A DNA stretch of 40,322 nucleotides from Bacteroidales bacterium (GTDB lineage Bacteria; Bacteroidota; Bacteroidia; Bacteroidales; UBA7960): contig JAHYJP010000016.1 of the NCBI GenBank assembly GCA_019429055.1, positions 1 through 40,322 of the forward strand, read 5' to 3'. Each line of letters opens with the position of its first letter. Position 1 is the first letter of the stretch. Shown piece by piece: positions 23,346-31,700 of the stretch. The notes beneath the pieces are model-generated. The model saw only the letters and a list, made by a program, of their open reading frames with translations. It ran no database searches and was not told the DNA's origin. The translations under genes and the position numbers were made by a program.

Positions 23346-25706
23346 ATGAACCCGAGAATAAAAATATTAAGAGAAAAAAGCCTGAAAGCCCATCCTTCGC
23401 TTTCGGCTGAAAGGGCTTTACTGATAACTGAATTTTACCGCGACCGGCTGGATGCATCTGATGCTGTTCCTGTTCAACGGGCAAAATCCTTTGAATATAT
23501 CCTTAAAAATAAAAGCCTATATCTCGGCAAAGATGAACTAATAGTGGGCGAGCGCGGACCCCATCCCAAAGCAACTCCCACCTATCCCGAAATTTGCCTG
23601 CACTCCATTGAAGACCTTGATATCATTCATTCACGTACGAAGGTTTCCTTTTTTGTTGATGAAAAAACCCGCGATGCCTACCAAAATATCATTATTCCTT
23701 TCTGGAAAGGGAAAACCCAGCGCGCAAGGCTTTTTGGTGCCATGAATGATGAATGGAAGCAAGCTTACGATGCCGGAATTTTTACCGAATTTCAGGAGCA
23801 ACGGGCACCCGGACATACTGTGGCCGGGAAAAAAATATTTGAAACGGGAATGCGGGATTACATAAGCAGGATAGAGACCATTGAACTACACATCCAACAA
23901 CAAAATCCTTCAGCGGAAACCCAGGCAAAGCTGGCCCAGCTGGAAGCCATGCGCATAAGTGCCGGAGCCATTATTGCCTTTGCCCGTCGCCATGCTGAAG
24001 CACTGGAAGTCCAGATTAAATCTGAAACTGACCCGCACCGCCAGGATGAACTGGCAGAAATGATTGCCATTTGCCATCGGGTACCTGAAAATGCCCCACG
24101 CAACTTCCACGAAGCCCTGCAGCATTACTGGTTTATACACCTGGGGGTCATCACCGAACTCAACCCCTGGGACTCATTCTGCCCCGGCCGTCTTGACCAG
24201 AACCTGTATCCCTTTTACAGAGAAGGTATTGAAAGGGGCACATTAACCAGAGAGAGAGCCCGCGAACTTCTGCAGGCTTTCTGGATTAAATTCAACAACC
24301 ACCCGTCACCACCCAAAATGGGAGTAACCGCAAAGGAAAGCAATACTTACACCGATTTTAGTCTCATCAATCTGGGTGGTCTTAAGGAAGATGGCTCCAA
24401 TGCCGTAAACGAATTGTCTTTTCTTATACTTGATGTTATTGAAGAAATGCGTCTGCTGCAGCCCAGTTCCATGGTGCAGATCAGTAAAAAAAATCCGGAT
24501 CAATTTGTAAAAAGGGCTTTGCAAATTACCAAAACCGGTTTTGGTCAGCCTTCCTTTTTCAATACGGATGTCATTATTCAGCAGTTGCTCAGCCAGGGGA
24601 AGTCACTTACAGATGCCCGAAATGGCGGCGCATCAGGCTGCGTGGAAACCGGTGCTTTTGGTACGGAAGCTTATACCCTATCGGGTTATTTTAATCTGAA
24701 CAAGGTACTGGAAATAACCCTTCATAGAGGCATCAATCCAGAGAATGGTAAACTTACAGGATTACCCATAGAAAAAGATCCTATGGATCAGGAAGAATTA
24801 TACAAAAACTTTGAAAAACAGCTACAACACTTTATTGACATTAAAATAAAAGGCAACAACATTATTGAAAAGCTTTACGCAGAAAATTTGCCTGTACCTT
24901 TCCTGTCATTAATTGTGGATGACTGCATTATCAATGCCCGCGATTACAATGCGGGTGGTGCCCGATACAATACAAGCTACATTCAGGGTGTGGGTCTGGG
25001 TTCAATTACCGACAACCTGTCGGCCATCAAAAAATGGGTGTTTGATGAAAAGCTCCTGAGTATGGACGAACTCAGAGAAGTTTTGTCAGGAAATTTCGAA
25101 GGCCACGAAAAGTTGCGTCACCGGTTAATACACGACACACCTCATTGGGGCAATAATGATGACAAAGCAGACCGTTTTGCAGTGGATGTATTCAACAGTT
25201 TTTACAATTCTGTAAACGGCCGGCCAACTTACCGTGGTGGAGTTTTTCGCATTAATATGCTACCCACCACCTGCCATGTGTATTTTGGTGAACGAATCGG
25301 GGCCATGCCTGATGGCCGCCTTGCCGGAGAGCCTTTAAGCGAAGGCATCAGTCCCGTTCAGGGTTGCGATATAAACGGCCCTACTGCTGTGGTTCTTTCT
25401 GCTGCCAAAATTGATCATATCAAAACCGGAGGAACACTCCTCAACCAGAAATTTGCTCCCGAATTCTTCAAAAATGATGAAGCGCTGCAAAAAATCTGCG
25501 ATTACATTCGAGCATGGTTCCGGCTCGATGGCCATCATATCCAGTTTAACGTTATCAATGCCGAAACACTGAAAGATGCACAAAAACATCCTGAAAAACA
25601 CCGCGATCTTATTGTAAGGGTAGCCGGATATTCCGATTATTTCAATGATCTGGGCGAAAGCCTTCAGAATGAAATCATCAAAAGAACTCAGCACGGAAAA
25701 TTCTGA
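23346..25706 (+). CDS. hypD: trans-4-hydroxy-L-proline dehydratase (glycyl radical enzyme)
   Basis: Dehydrates trans-4-hydroxy-L-proline to (S)-1-pyrroline-5-carboxylate, which ProC can reduce to proline. The 786-residue length is normal. The thiyl-radical cysteine and base are Cys432 and Glu434 (GGASGCVETGAFG), and the radical site is Gly761 (VRVAGYSDYF). Compared from memory with Clostridioides difficile HypD, the substrate-pocket residues are all kept: Phe149 and His157 (FQEQRAPGHTV), Asp276 (NPWDSF), Ser332, Asp337 and Phe338 (ESNTYTDF), Tyr448, and MLPTTCH. This separates it from pyruvate formate-lyase, which has a Cys-Cys pair, and from glycerol or choline enzymes. The gene follows its activase. 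No proC or hydroxyproline transporter is nearby. The radical is destroyed by oxygen, so it acts under anoxic conditions. Confidence 0.92.
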   Translation: MNPRIKILREKSLKAHPSLSAERALLITEFYRDRLDASDAVPVQRAKSFEYILKNKSLYLGKDELIVGERGPHPKATPTYPEICLHSIEDLDIIHSRTKVSFFVDEKTRDAYQNIIIPFWKGKTQRARLFGAMNDEWKQAYDAGIFTEFQEQRAPGHTVAGKKIFETGMRDYISRIETIELHIQQQNPSAETQAKLAQLEAMRISAGAIIAFARRHAEALEVQIKSETDPHRQDELAEMIAICHRVPENAPRNFHEALQHYWFIHLGVITELNPWDSFCPGRLDQNLYPFYREGIERGTLTRERARELLQAFWIKFNNHPSPPKMGVTAKESNTYTDFSLINLGGLKEDGSNAVNELSFLILDVIEEMRLLQPSSMVQISKKNPDQFVKRALQITKTGFGQPSFFNTDVIIQQLLSQGKSLTDARNGGASGCVETGAFGTEAYTLSGYFNLNKVLEITLHRGINPENGKLTGLPIEKDPMDQEELYKNFEKQLQHFIDIKIKGNNIIEKLYAENLPVPFLSLIVDDCIINARDYNAGGARYNTSYIQGVGLGSITDNLSAIKKWVFDEKLLSMDELREVLSGNFEGHEKLRHRLIHDTPHWGNNDDKADRFAVDVFNSFYNSVNGRPTYRGGVFRINMLPTTCHVYFGERIGAMPDGRLAGEPLSEGISPVQGCDINGPTAVVLSAAKIDHIKTGGTLLNQKFAPEFFKNDEALQKICDYIRAWFRLDGHHIQFNVINAETLKDAQKHPEKHRDLIVRVAGYSDYFNDLGESLQNEIIKRTQHGKF

Positions 25707-25770
25707 GAAAACAAAATATTACTGTCGGTAATTCCTTTTTGAGAAAGACAAATTTGTCGGGGTCAATCAT

Positions 25771-25778
25771 TATCTTTG
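25771..25778 (+). promoter_or_regulatory. -7 promoter element of polA
   Basis: TATCTTTG matches TAnnTTTG and lies 26 nt before the polA ATG. The nearest TTG (25754-25756) is only 14 nt upstream, so the -33 part is weak. It would let polA be transcribed apart from hypD. Confidence 0.4.
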
Positions 25779-25804
25779 GCTTTTCAAATAAAAGATGATG
25801 ATGT

Positions 25805-28609
25805 ATGCCTGAACAGAAAAAACTATTCCTGCTCGATGCCATGGCCCTGATTTACCGGGCCTATTTCGCCCTTAACCGCAATCCCCGCATAAACTCCAAA
25901 GGACTTAACACCTCTGCGGTGCTCGGATTTGCCAATACACTGCTGGAGGTACTTAAAAAAGAAAAACCTACTCATATTGCCGTGGCTTTTGATGCTTTTG
26001 CACCCACACAACGACAAACCGATTTTACTGCTTATAAAGCCAATCGCGAAGACACACCCGAAGATATCGTAACTTCCATTCCGTATATCAAAAAACTCAT
26101 TGAAGGTTTTAAAATTCCCATGCTGGAACTGGCCGGTTACGAAGCTGATGACATTGTGGGAACGCTTGCCAAACGAGCCGAAAAGGACGGATTTACAGTT
26201 TATATGATGACATCTGATAAGGACTTTGGTCAGTTGGTTTCCGAAAATATTTTTATGTATAAGCCCGCCCGCATGGGTAATGGTGCCGAAGTTCTTGGAG
26301 TGAAGGAAATATGCGAAAAGTTTGCTATTGAAAGACCTGAACAGCTTATCGACATTCTTGGTCTTTGGGGCGACGCTTCCGACAATATTCCCGGTGTGCC
26401 CGGAATTGGTGAGAAGAAAGCCAAAAAACTCATAGCAGAATTTGGTTCCGTCGAAAACCTTCTGGAAAATGTGGATAAAGTTGCTGAAAATCGCAGCCGC
26501 GAAAGCCTCAAAGAAAATGCTGAACAGGCTTTGATGTCAAAAAGCCTGGCTACCATTATTCTTGATGTTCCCGTTGAGTGGGATGAAGACCTGTTCAAAG
26601 TCAAGGACCCTGATCCCAATATATTGATACCGCTTTTTGATGAACTGGAATTTCGCACATACGCTAAAAGGGTTTTTGAGCATATCAAAGAAGAAGCCCC
26701 GGAGGCCATGCCATCAAAGGAACAGATGCAGGGGCAAATGGATCTTTTTGCGGGTACCGATGCCTTTAAAGACCCTGCCCGGCAAGCCCTTGAAAAGAAG
26801 GAGCAACTGATGAAAGACAACGATTACAAGGCAGTTGAAAAAGAAGAAGATATCAAAAAACTGATTGATAAACTTAAAAAGTCAGGGTCGTTTTGCTTTG
26901 ATACGGAAACCACAGGTCTTGATATTATTGATGCAGAGCTTGTGGGGATTGCCTTTTGCATAAAACCCGGTGAAGCCTGGTATGTGCCCTTCCCCGAAGA
27001 TCAGGAAAAAGCTCAAAAGCTGGCCCTGGAATTCAAGGGGATCCTGGAAGATCCCAAAATTGAAAAAACCGGGCAAAATCTGAAGTTCGATATCGGGGTT
27101 TTGAAAAACTATGATATTCACGTGAGCGGAAAACTTTTTGACACCATGCTGGCTCATTACCTTCTGCAACCCGATATGCGGCATAATATGGATGTACTTT
27201 CTGAGACTTATCTGAATTACAGGCCCATGAGTATTGAATCACTTATTGGGAAGAAAGGTAAGAATCAGAAAAGTATGCGAGATATTCCTTTAGATACAGT
27301 TACAGCATATGCCTGTGAAGATGCAGATGTTACGCAAAAACTAAGGGAAGTATTTGAACCTATGCTCAGGGAAAACAAGCTTACAAGGCTTTTTGATGAG
27401 ATGGAAACTCCGCTCATTTATGTACTGGCAGATATGGAGAGTCATGGTGTAAAAATAGATACTGAAGCACTCGAAGATTATTCCCTGAAACTTCAGAAAG
27501 ATATTGAGTTAATCGAAAAAGAAATATACCTGCTGGCAGGAACCAAATTCAATATTGGTTCTCCCAAGCAACTGGGCGACATATTGTTTGACAAGTTAAA
27601 AATCATTGAAAAAGCAAAAAAGACTAAAACCAAGCAATACAGTACCAGCGAAGATGTGCTTTCAAAGCTGGTTGACAAACATGAAATAGTTTCAAAAATT
27701 CTTGACTACCGGTCGCTTACCAAGCTCAAATCAACTTATGTGGATGTATTTCCAAGGCTTATAAGTGAAAAAACAGGTCGATTGCATGCTTCCTTCAATC
27801 AAACAGTTGCTGCAACAGGCCGTCTTTCTTCCAACAACCCCAATCTTCAGAATATACCCATCCGTACTGAGCAGGGACGAGAGATCCGTAAGGCATTTGT
27901 ACCGGGCGATAAAAATCATGTACTGCTGGCTGCCGACTATTCCCAGATAGAATTACGCATTATTGCTTCCCTTAGTAAGGACAAAGCCATGATCGAAGCT
28001 TTTAAAAAAGGGCTTGATATTCATGCCGCCACTGCTGCCAAAGTATTTGGCGTTGACCTGGATGAAGTAGATAAAGAAATGCGGCGGAAAGCAAAAACTG
28101 TAAACTTTGGAATTGTTTACGGAATATCGGCCTTCGGTTTATCTGACAGACTCAATATTCCCAGGGGCGAAGCTTTTGAGATCATTGAAAACTATTTTGC
28201 CCAGTATCCGGGTATCAAAAAATACATGGACGAAACCATTGCTTTTGCCCGCGAGCATCAGTATGTGGAAACCATCATGGGGCGCCGGCGGTATATCAAC
28301 GACATCAACAGCTCCAACGGAGCAGTAAGAGGTTATGCTGAGCGAAATGCGATCAACTCCCCCATTCAGGGATCGGCAGCTGATATGATCAAACTTGCCA
28401 TGATCAGGATTCATGAAGAAATGGAAAAGAAAAAGCTTAAATCACAGATGATCCTTCAGGTACATGACGAATTGGTTTTCGATGCATTGGAAAATGAACT
28501 GGATACCCTGAAAAAGATTGTGGAAAACAACATGAAAAATGCCATTAAGCTTGATGTTGATCTGGTTGTGGATATGAACACCGGCTACAACTGGCTCGAG
28601 GCACATTAA
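25805..28609 (+). CDS. polA: DNA polymerase I
   Basis: A 934-residue polymerase for Okazaki fragment processing and repair. The 5'-nuclease domain occupies about 1-290 (LLDAMALIYRAYFA, GYEADDIVGTLA, GLWGDASDNIPGVPGIGEKK). The 3'-5' proofreading domain is intact, with Asp366 and Glu368 in FDTETTGLD, then LKFDIGVLK and YACEDADVT. The polymerase domain carries motif A DYSQIELR (Asp711), motif B RRKAKTVNFGIVYG and motif C QVHDELVF (Asp888). It follows hypD by 98 bp and has its own -7 element, so co-transcription is not required. It is a housekeeping gene with no sign of transfer. Confidence 0.98.
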   Translation: MPEQKKLFLLDAMALIYRAYFALNRNPRINSKGLNTSAVLGFANTLLEVLKKEKPTHIAVAFDAFAPTQRQTDFTAYKANREDTPEDIVTSIPYIKKLIEGFKIPMLELAGYEADDIVGTLAKRAEKDGFTVYMMTSDKDFGQLVSENIFMYKPARMGNGAEVLGVKEICEKFAIERPEQLIDILGLWGDASDNIPGVPGIGEKKAKKLIAEFGSVENLLENVDKVAENRSRESLKENAEQALMSKSLATIILDVPVEWDEDLFKVKDPDPNILIPLFDELEFRTYAKRVFEHIKEEAPEAMPSKEQMQGQMDLFAGTDAFKDPARQALEKKEQLMKDNDYKAVEKEEDIKKLIDKLKKSGSFCFDTETTGLDIIDAELVGIAFCIKPGEAWYVPFPEDQEKAQKLALEFKGILEDPKIEKTGQNLKFDIGVLKNYDIHVSGKLFDTMLAHYLLQPDMRHNMDVLSETYLNYRPMSIESLIGKKGKNQKSMRDIPLDTVTAYACEDADVTQKLREVFEPMLRENKLTRLFDEMETPLIYVLADMESHGVKIDTEALEDYSLKLQKDIELIEKEIYLLAGTKFNIGSPKQLGDILFDKLKIIEKAKKTKTKQYSTSEDVLSKLVDKHEIVSKILDYRSLTKLKSTYVDVFPRLISEKTGRLHASFNQTVAATGRLSSNNPNLQNIPIRTEQGREIRKAFVPGDKNHVLLAADYSQIELRIIASLSKDKAMIEAFKKGLDIHAATAAKVFGVDLDEVDKEMRRKAKTVNFGIVYGISAFGLSDRLNIPRGEAFEIIENYFAQYPGIKKYMDETIAFAREHQYVETIMGRRRYINDINSSNGAVRGYAERNAINSPIQGSAADMIKLAMIRIHEEMEKKKLKSQMILQVHDELVFDALENELDTLKKIVENNMKNAIKLDVDLVVDMNTGYNWLEAH

Positions 28610-28639
28610 TCAGACCTTCTCCATTATTACTTAAAAGGC

Positions 28640-28671
28640 CAAAGCCCGTTCTGAAAAAGAAACGGGCTTTG
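28640..28671. terminator. Terminator between the convergent polA and mltF-like genes
   Basis: CAAAGCCCGTT (28640-28650) pairs perfectly with AACGGGCTTTG (28661-28671) around a 10-nt loop. It lies in the 93-bp gap between converging genes. There is no long T tract on either side, so efficiency is uncertain. Confidence 0.65.
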
Positions 28672-28702
28672 TGTATTATGGTTAAAGAAAAAAGACTAAT
28701 TA

Positions 28703-30154
28703 TTAGCTATCGAGGGCATTTTTATAATGCTCGAATCTTTCAAGAATTTCTGTTACATAATGAAACGGTTCTGAACCTCTTGCGTAACCGTGCTGAACCA
28801 CCGGATCCAGATAATACTTGGGTTTCGATTTATTGAGGACAAAGTAATCCACGTTATCTTTCCATATATCAGGATCTTTGCCGTATTTCTCAGCAAGTCT
28901 CCTTGCATCAAGAACATGGCCGATTCCCACATTATAGGATGCCAGAACAAATTTTATTCTCTCTTCATCATCCTCAATTATGTTTTGGAGTCTTCTGTCA
29001 ATCCAGTTGAGATACTTGATACCTGCCAGGATGTTCTCAACCGGTGAAGAACCTTCAGAAACATTATACATTGATGCAGTATTAGGCATCAATTGCATAA
29101 TACCGAATGCGCCGGCCCACGAAACAGCTTCATTGTTGAAGCGCGACTCCTGAAATGCCAGTGAAGCAATCAGGCGCCAGTCCCATCCTATAATATCAGC
29201 AAACCGCTTGAAGTGGTCGTCGTAAATTGATATTCTTCCTCCTCCCAATGAATGATATTGGCTGCGGGCCATAAAGGAGCTACGCGGATTCTGGAAATAT
29301 TTTCCATACAAATTGGCGTACTGCCGAGTTTGTTTAAAATCGCGCATCCACTCATCAATAGCTTCCTTAAGAAGTGGAGTATCATGACGAACTGCCCATG
29401 ATAAGTTTTGAGCAAAACTCAGCGGAGTTTGGGTATCAATATTGGCATAATAGGTTTGGTTAACCCTGGCAACATGCTCATCGCTTACCGTATAGGCTAT
29501 CTCTCCATTGGCGACCCTTTCAATAAGTTGCTCTGTTTCCTGGTCAACTTCCACAATGTAAATGGTATCACCAATTTCTTCCATCAGGTTATTAAGTCTG
29601 ATAATATGAGATGAGTTTTTCTGAACATGTATAGTTTTTCCTGCCAGATCAAGCTGGTTCCGAACCAGGTAATCCTCAATTTCAGATGAACGCATGTTAT
29701 ACCAGTTGTCAGGCCGGCATTGAATAAGTACCTGGCGGGTTTGACTATGGGGTTCTGTAAAAGCAAGCTGGCTTCTGCGGCTTCTGGTTACAGTAAGATC
29801 CATTGCTATAACATCGCACTCTCCATCGGCCATCAGGCAGCCGAAGTTTTCATTAAGGTCGTTCGATACAAAGACTTCCAACTCAACACCAATATGCTGA
29901 GCAAACATTTTAAGCAACTCAAGGTGAAAACCCATGGGTTGCCCGCGGTATACAAAATAATTGGTGGAGTTATAGTCTGTAGTTGCCTTAAGCACACCTC
30001 TTTCAAGGATGGCCGGCAAATCATTGGGATTGTAAGTTTCTTCCGTTACAATTTCCTCCACAGTAACAGTACTGTTGGTTAAAATCAGTCCGCTGAAAAT
30101 TAGTAGGGGAATTGCAACAACCAAAAGAATTTTTACAAATTGTTGTTGTCTCAT
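28703..30154 (-). CDS. mltF: MltF-like membrane-bound lytic transglycosylase
   Basis: Cleaves the glycan strand of peptidoglycan. The ATG at 30154 gives 483 residues; the frame extends to a TTG at 30190, which would spoil the N-terminal membrane anchor (about 7-26). Residues about 50-285 are a solute-binding-protein-type domain (GVLKATTDYNSTNYFVYRG, CDVIAMDLTVTRSRRSQLAF), the regulatory part of MltF. Residues about 312-480 are the lysozyme-like catalytic domain, with Glu336 in AFQESRF, GAFGIMQLMP, and ASYNVG. The protein acts in the periplasm, held by its N-terminal helix. It converges with polA and has a minus-strand promoter inside an inverted repeat. Its neighbour across the next gap is the operon carrying a penicillin-binding protein. 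Confidence 0.9.
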   Translation of the reverse strand: MRQQQFVKILLVVAIPLLIFSGLILTNSTVTVEEIVTEETYNPNDLPAILERGVLKATTDYNSTNYFVYRGQPMGFHLELLKMFAQHIGVELEVFVSNDLNENFGCLMADGECDVIAMDLTVTRSRRSQLAFTEPHSQTRQVLIQCRPDNWYNMRSSEIEDYLVRNQLDLAGKTIHVQKNSSHIIRLNNLMEEIGDTIYIVEVDQETEQLIERVANGEIAYTVSDEHVARVNQTYYANIDTQTPLSFAQNLSWAVRHDTPLLKEAIDEWMRDFKQTRQYANLYGKYFQNPRSSFMARSQYHSLGGGRISIYDDHFKRFADIIGWDWRLIASLAFQESRFNNEAVSWAGAFGIMQLMPNTASMYNVSEGSSPVENILAGIKYLNWIDRRLQNIIEDDEERIKFVLASYNVGIGHVLDARRLAEKYGKDPDIWKDNVDYFVLNKSKPKYYLDPVVQHGYARGSEPFHYVTEILERFEHYKNALDS

Positions 30155-30180
30155 GATGTTAAAATTTTGCCTGAGCAAAT

Positions 30181-30225
30181 GAGCCGGCAAAGGTAATAAA
30201 ATTTTTTACTTGCAAAAACCGGCTC
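30181..30225 (-). promoter_or_regulatory. mltF promoter flanked by an 8-bp inverted repeat
   Basis: On the minus strand TACCTTTG (30195-30188) matches TAnnTTTG, with a TTG at 30215-30213, 17 nt away. TGAGCCGG (30180-30187) and CCGGCTCA (30219-30226) flank these elements as a perfect inverted repeat. One arm falls at the expected transcription start, about 27 nt before the ATG. The layout suits a two-site operator. Confidence 0.45.
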
Positions 30226-30234
30226 AGTCAGGTC

Positions 30235-30378
30235 ATGATTTACGATGCAAATGTAACTATAAATAATGAATTTTGTTATACGAATGGCGTATTTTTACCA
30301 ACACAACAAACGTTTGCGGAGCTGAAATTCAATCCTGATAAGCCTTTGAGAACGCAAATTTTTGTTTATAACTTTTAA
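30235..30378 (+). CDS. Possible 47-residue small protein
   Basis: An ATG at 30235 opens 47 codons to TAA at 30376. The translation has a mixed, protein-like composition (TNGVFLPTQQTFAELKF, NPDKPLRTQIFVYNF), with no signal peptide or membrane segment. I see no promoter match before it and do not recognise the protein. The frame may be chance in A/T-rich DNA. Confidence 0.2.
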   Translation: MIYDANVTINNEFCYTNGVFLPTQQTFAELKFNPDKPLRTQIFVYNF

Positions 30379-30483
30379 ACTTTTTGCATTTTTTAACCAT
30401 GATTTGGCTCAACAAAGCTTAAATTCTTTTAAATCCTGCAAAACTAAGGGAAGGTTATCATCATAATATTGATTAAATATTAC

Positions 30484-30511
30484 TTGTTTAGGGTAAATGT
30501 TGGTATTTTTG
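30484..30511 (+). promoter_or_regulatory. Promoter of the holB-ricT-gldH-PBP1A run
   Basis: TTG (30484-30486) and TATTTTTG (30504-30511, matching TAnnTTTG) are 17 nt apart, slightly shorter than usual. The -7 element lies 23 nt before the holB ATG. Confidence 0.5.
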
Positions 30512-30534
30512 ACACTCACTAAATTACCGATAAC

Positions 30535-31668
30535 ATGTATTTCAAAGACGTTATAGGTCAGGAAGATATAAAGAAAAAACTCATCAATAATTTTAAAAAC
30601 AACAGGGTAAGCCATGCCCAGTTGTTCCTTGGCCCTGAGGGAAGTGGTAAACTTGCCCTTGCCATAGCCTATGCCCGTTACCTGGCCTGTAAAAAACCCG
30701 GGTCAGAGGATGCCTGCGGTGAATGCCCGTCCTGCCAGAAATACAACAAATTTGCCCATCCCGATCTTAACTTTTTTTACCCCATACCATCAAAAACAGT
30801 AAATGGTACACCCCTTATCGGTAAAGATTTTGCCAGGCAATGGATCACCTTTCTGCAAAAATCGCCTTACTTAAGCCTAAATGACTGGTACAAAGACATT
30901 GATATTGAAAACAAGCAGGGAATCATTAATGCAAGGGATTGTACTGAAATTGTGAAAGTTCTGGGTTACAAATCTTATGAAAGCGATTTTAAGGTTGTTG
31001 TCATCTGGATGATCGAAAGGCTTTATCATGCTGCTGCACCCAAATTACTGAAGATTCTTGAGGAACCCCCTGAGAAAACCTTATTCCTGTTGGTAAGTGA
31101 GAATCAGGATTTGATACTTAACACCATATTGTCAAGAGCACAAATTGTAAAAATTCCTCGACTCAGGGATGATGAAGTCCGCGAAGGACTTATCAGCAAG
31201 TACAATTGTGATCCGGTAAAGGCTGATCAGATTGCATTTCTGGCCGATGGAAATTTTTTTCAGGCACTGAATATGATGGAATCAGAAGAAATTCTGGAAA
31301 ACAACACCGATTTTTTACGCGAATGGCTTAGGGTGTGCTACAAATTCGACACAAGGGAAATCCTGGCTTATGTAGATAATTTGTCAAAGATGGGCAGAGA
31401 ACGACAAAAAACCTTACTATCGTTCGCTCTTGAAGTATTCAGGCAATGTAACCTTTTTAACTATCATGCGGGCGATTTGATAAAGATCCATCCCGATTCA
31501 CGCGATTTTATCAATAAGTTCTCAACCATACTTACTCCGCAGGTTGCCATCAATATGACCGAAGAGTTCTCAAAAGCCATATATCATGTGGAACGGAACG
31601 CCAATCCTAAAATACTTTTTACAGACCTTTCGCTGAAAAGCCACAGGATCATGAAAGCAAAAAAATGA
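30535..31668 (+). CDS. holB: DNA polymerase III delta-prime subunit
   Basis: A 377-residue clamp-loader subunit that helps place the sliding clamp on DNA. The N-terminal AAA+ domain begins DVIGQEDIKKKLI. The P-loop is GPEGSGKL (33-40), where the Ser/Thr that binds magnesium is replaced by Leu; loss of ATP hydrolysis is normal for delta-prime. Cys52, Cys61, Cys64 and Cys67 (CGECPSC) form the zinc module of the family. LLKILEEPPEKTLFLLVSE and ILSRAQIVKIPRL are the Walker B/sensor 1 neighbourhood and the SRC-type motif, with A in place of C. It is first in a four-gene run, and its stop overlaps a possible start of the next gene. Confidence 0.92.
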   Translation: MYFKDVIGQEDIKKKLINNFKNNRVSHAQLFLGPEGSGKLALAIAYARYLACKKPGSEDACGECPSCQKYNKFAHPDLNFFYPIPSKTVNGTPLIGKDFARQWITFLQKSPYLSLNDWYKDIDIENKQGIINARDCTEIVKVLGYKSYESDFKVVVIWMIERLYHAAAPKLLKILEEPPEKTLFLLVSENQDLILNTILSRAQIVKIPRLRDDEVREGLISKYNCDPVKADQIAFLADGNFFQALNMMESEEILENNTDFLREWLRVCYKFDTREILAYVDNLSKMGRERQKTLLSFALEVFRQCNLFNYHAGDLIKIHPDSRDFINKFSTILTPQVAINMTEEFSKAIYHVERNANPKILFTDLSLKSHRIMKAKK

Positions 31669-31700
31669 TTTATTTGCTTAATTTTGTAAGTTCATTAAAC

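Larger units (their letters stand above)
30191..30534. other. 344-bp divergent gap between mltF and holB
   Basis: A/T-rich DNA that holds the mltF promoter on one side, the holB promoter on the other and a 47-codon open frame at 30235-30378. I see no RNA gene or terminator in it. Confidence 0.6.

Noticed and set aside
30155-30190. 12-codon extension of the MltF-like gene from a TTG
   Set aside because: It overlaps the predicted promoter and would place extra residues before the membrane anchor.
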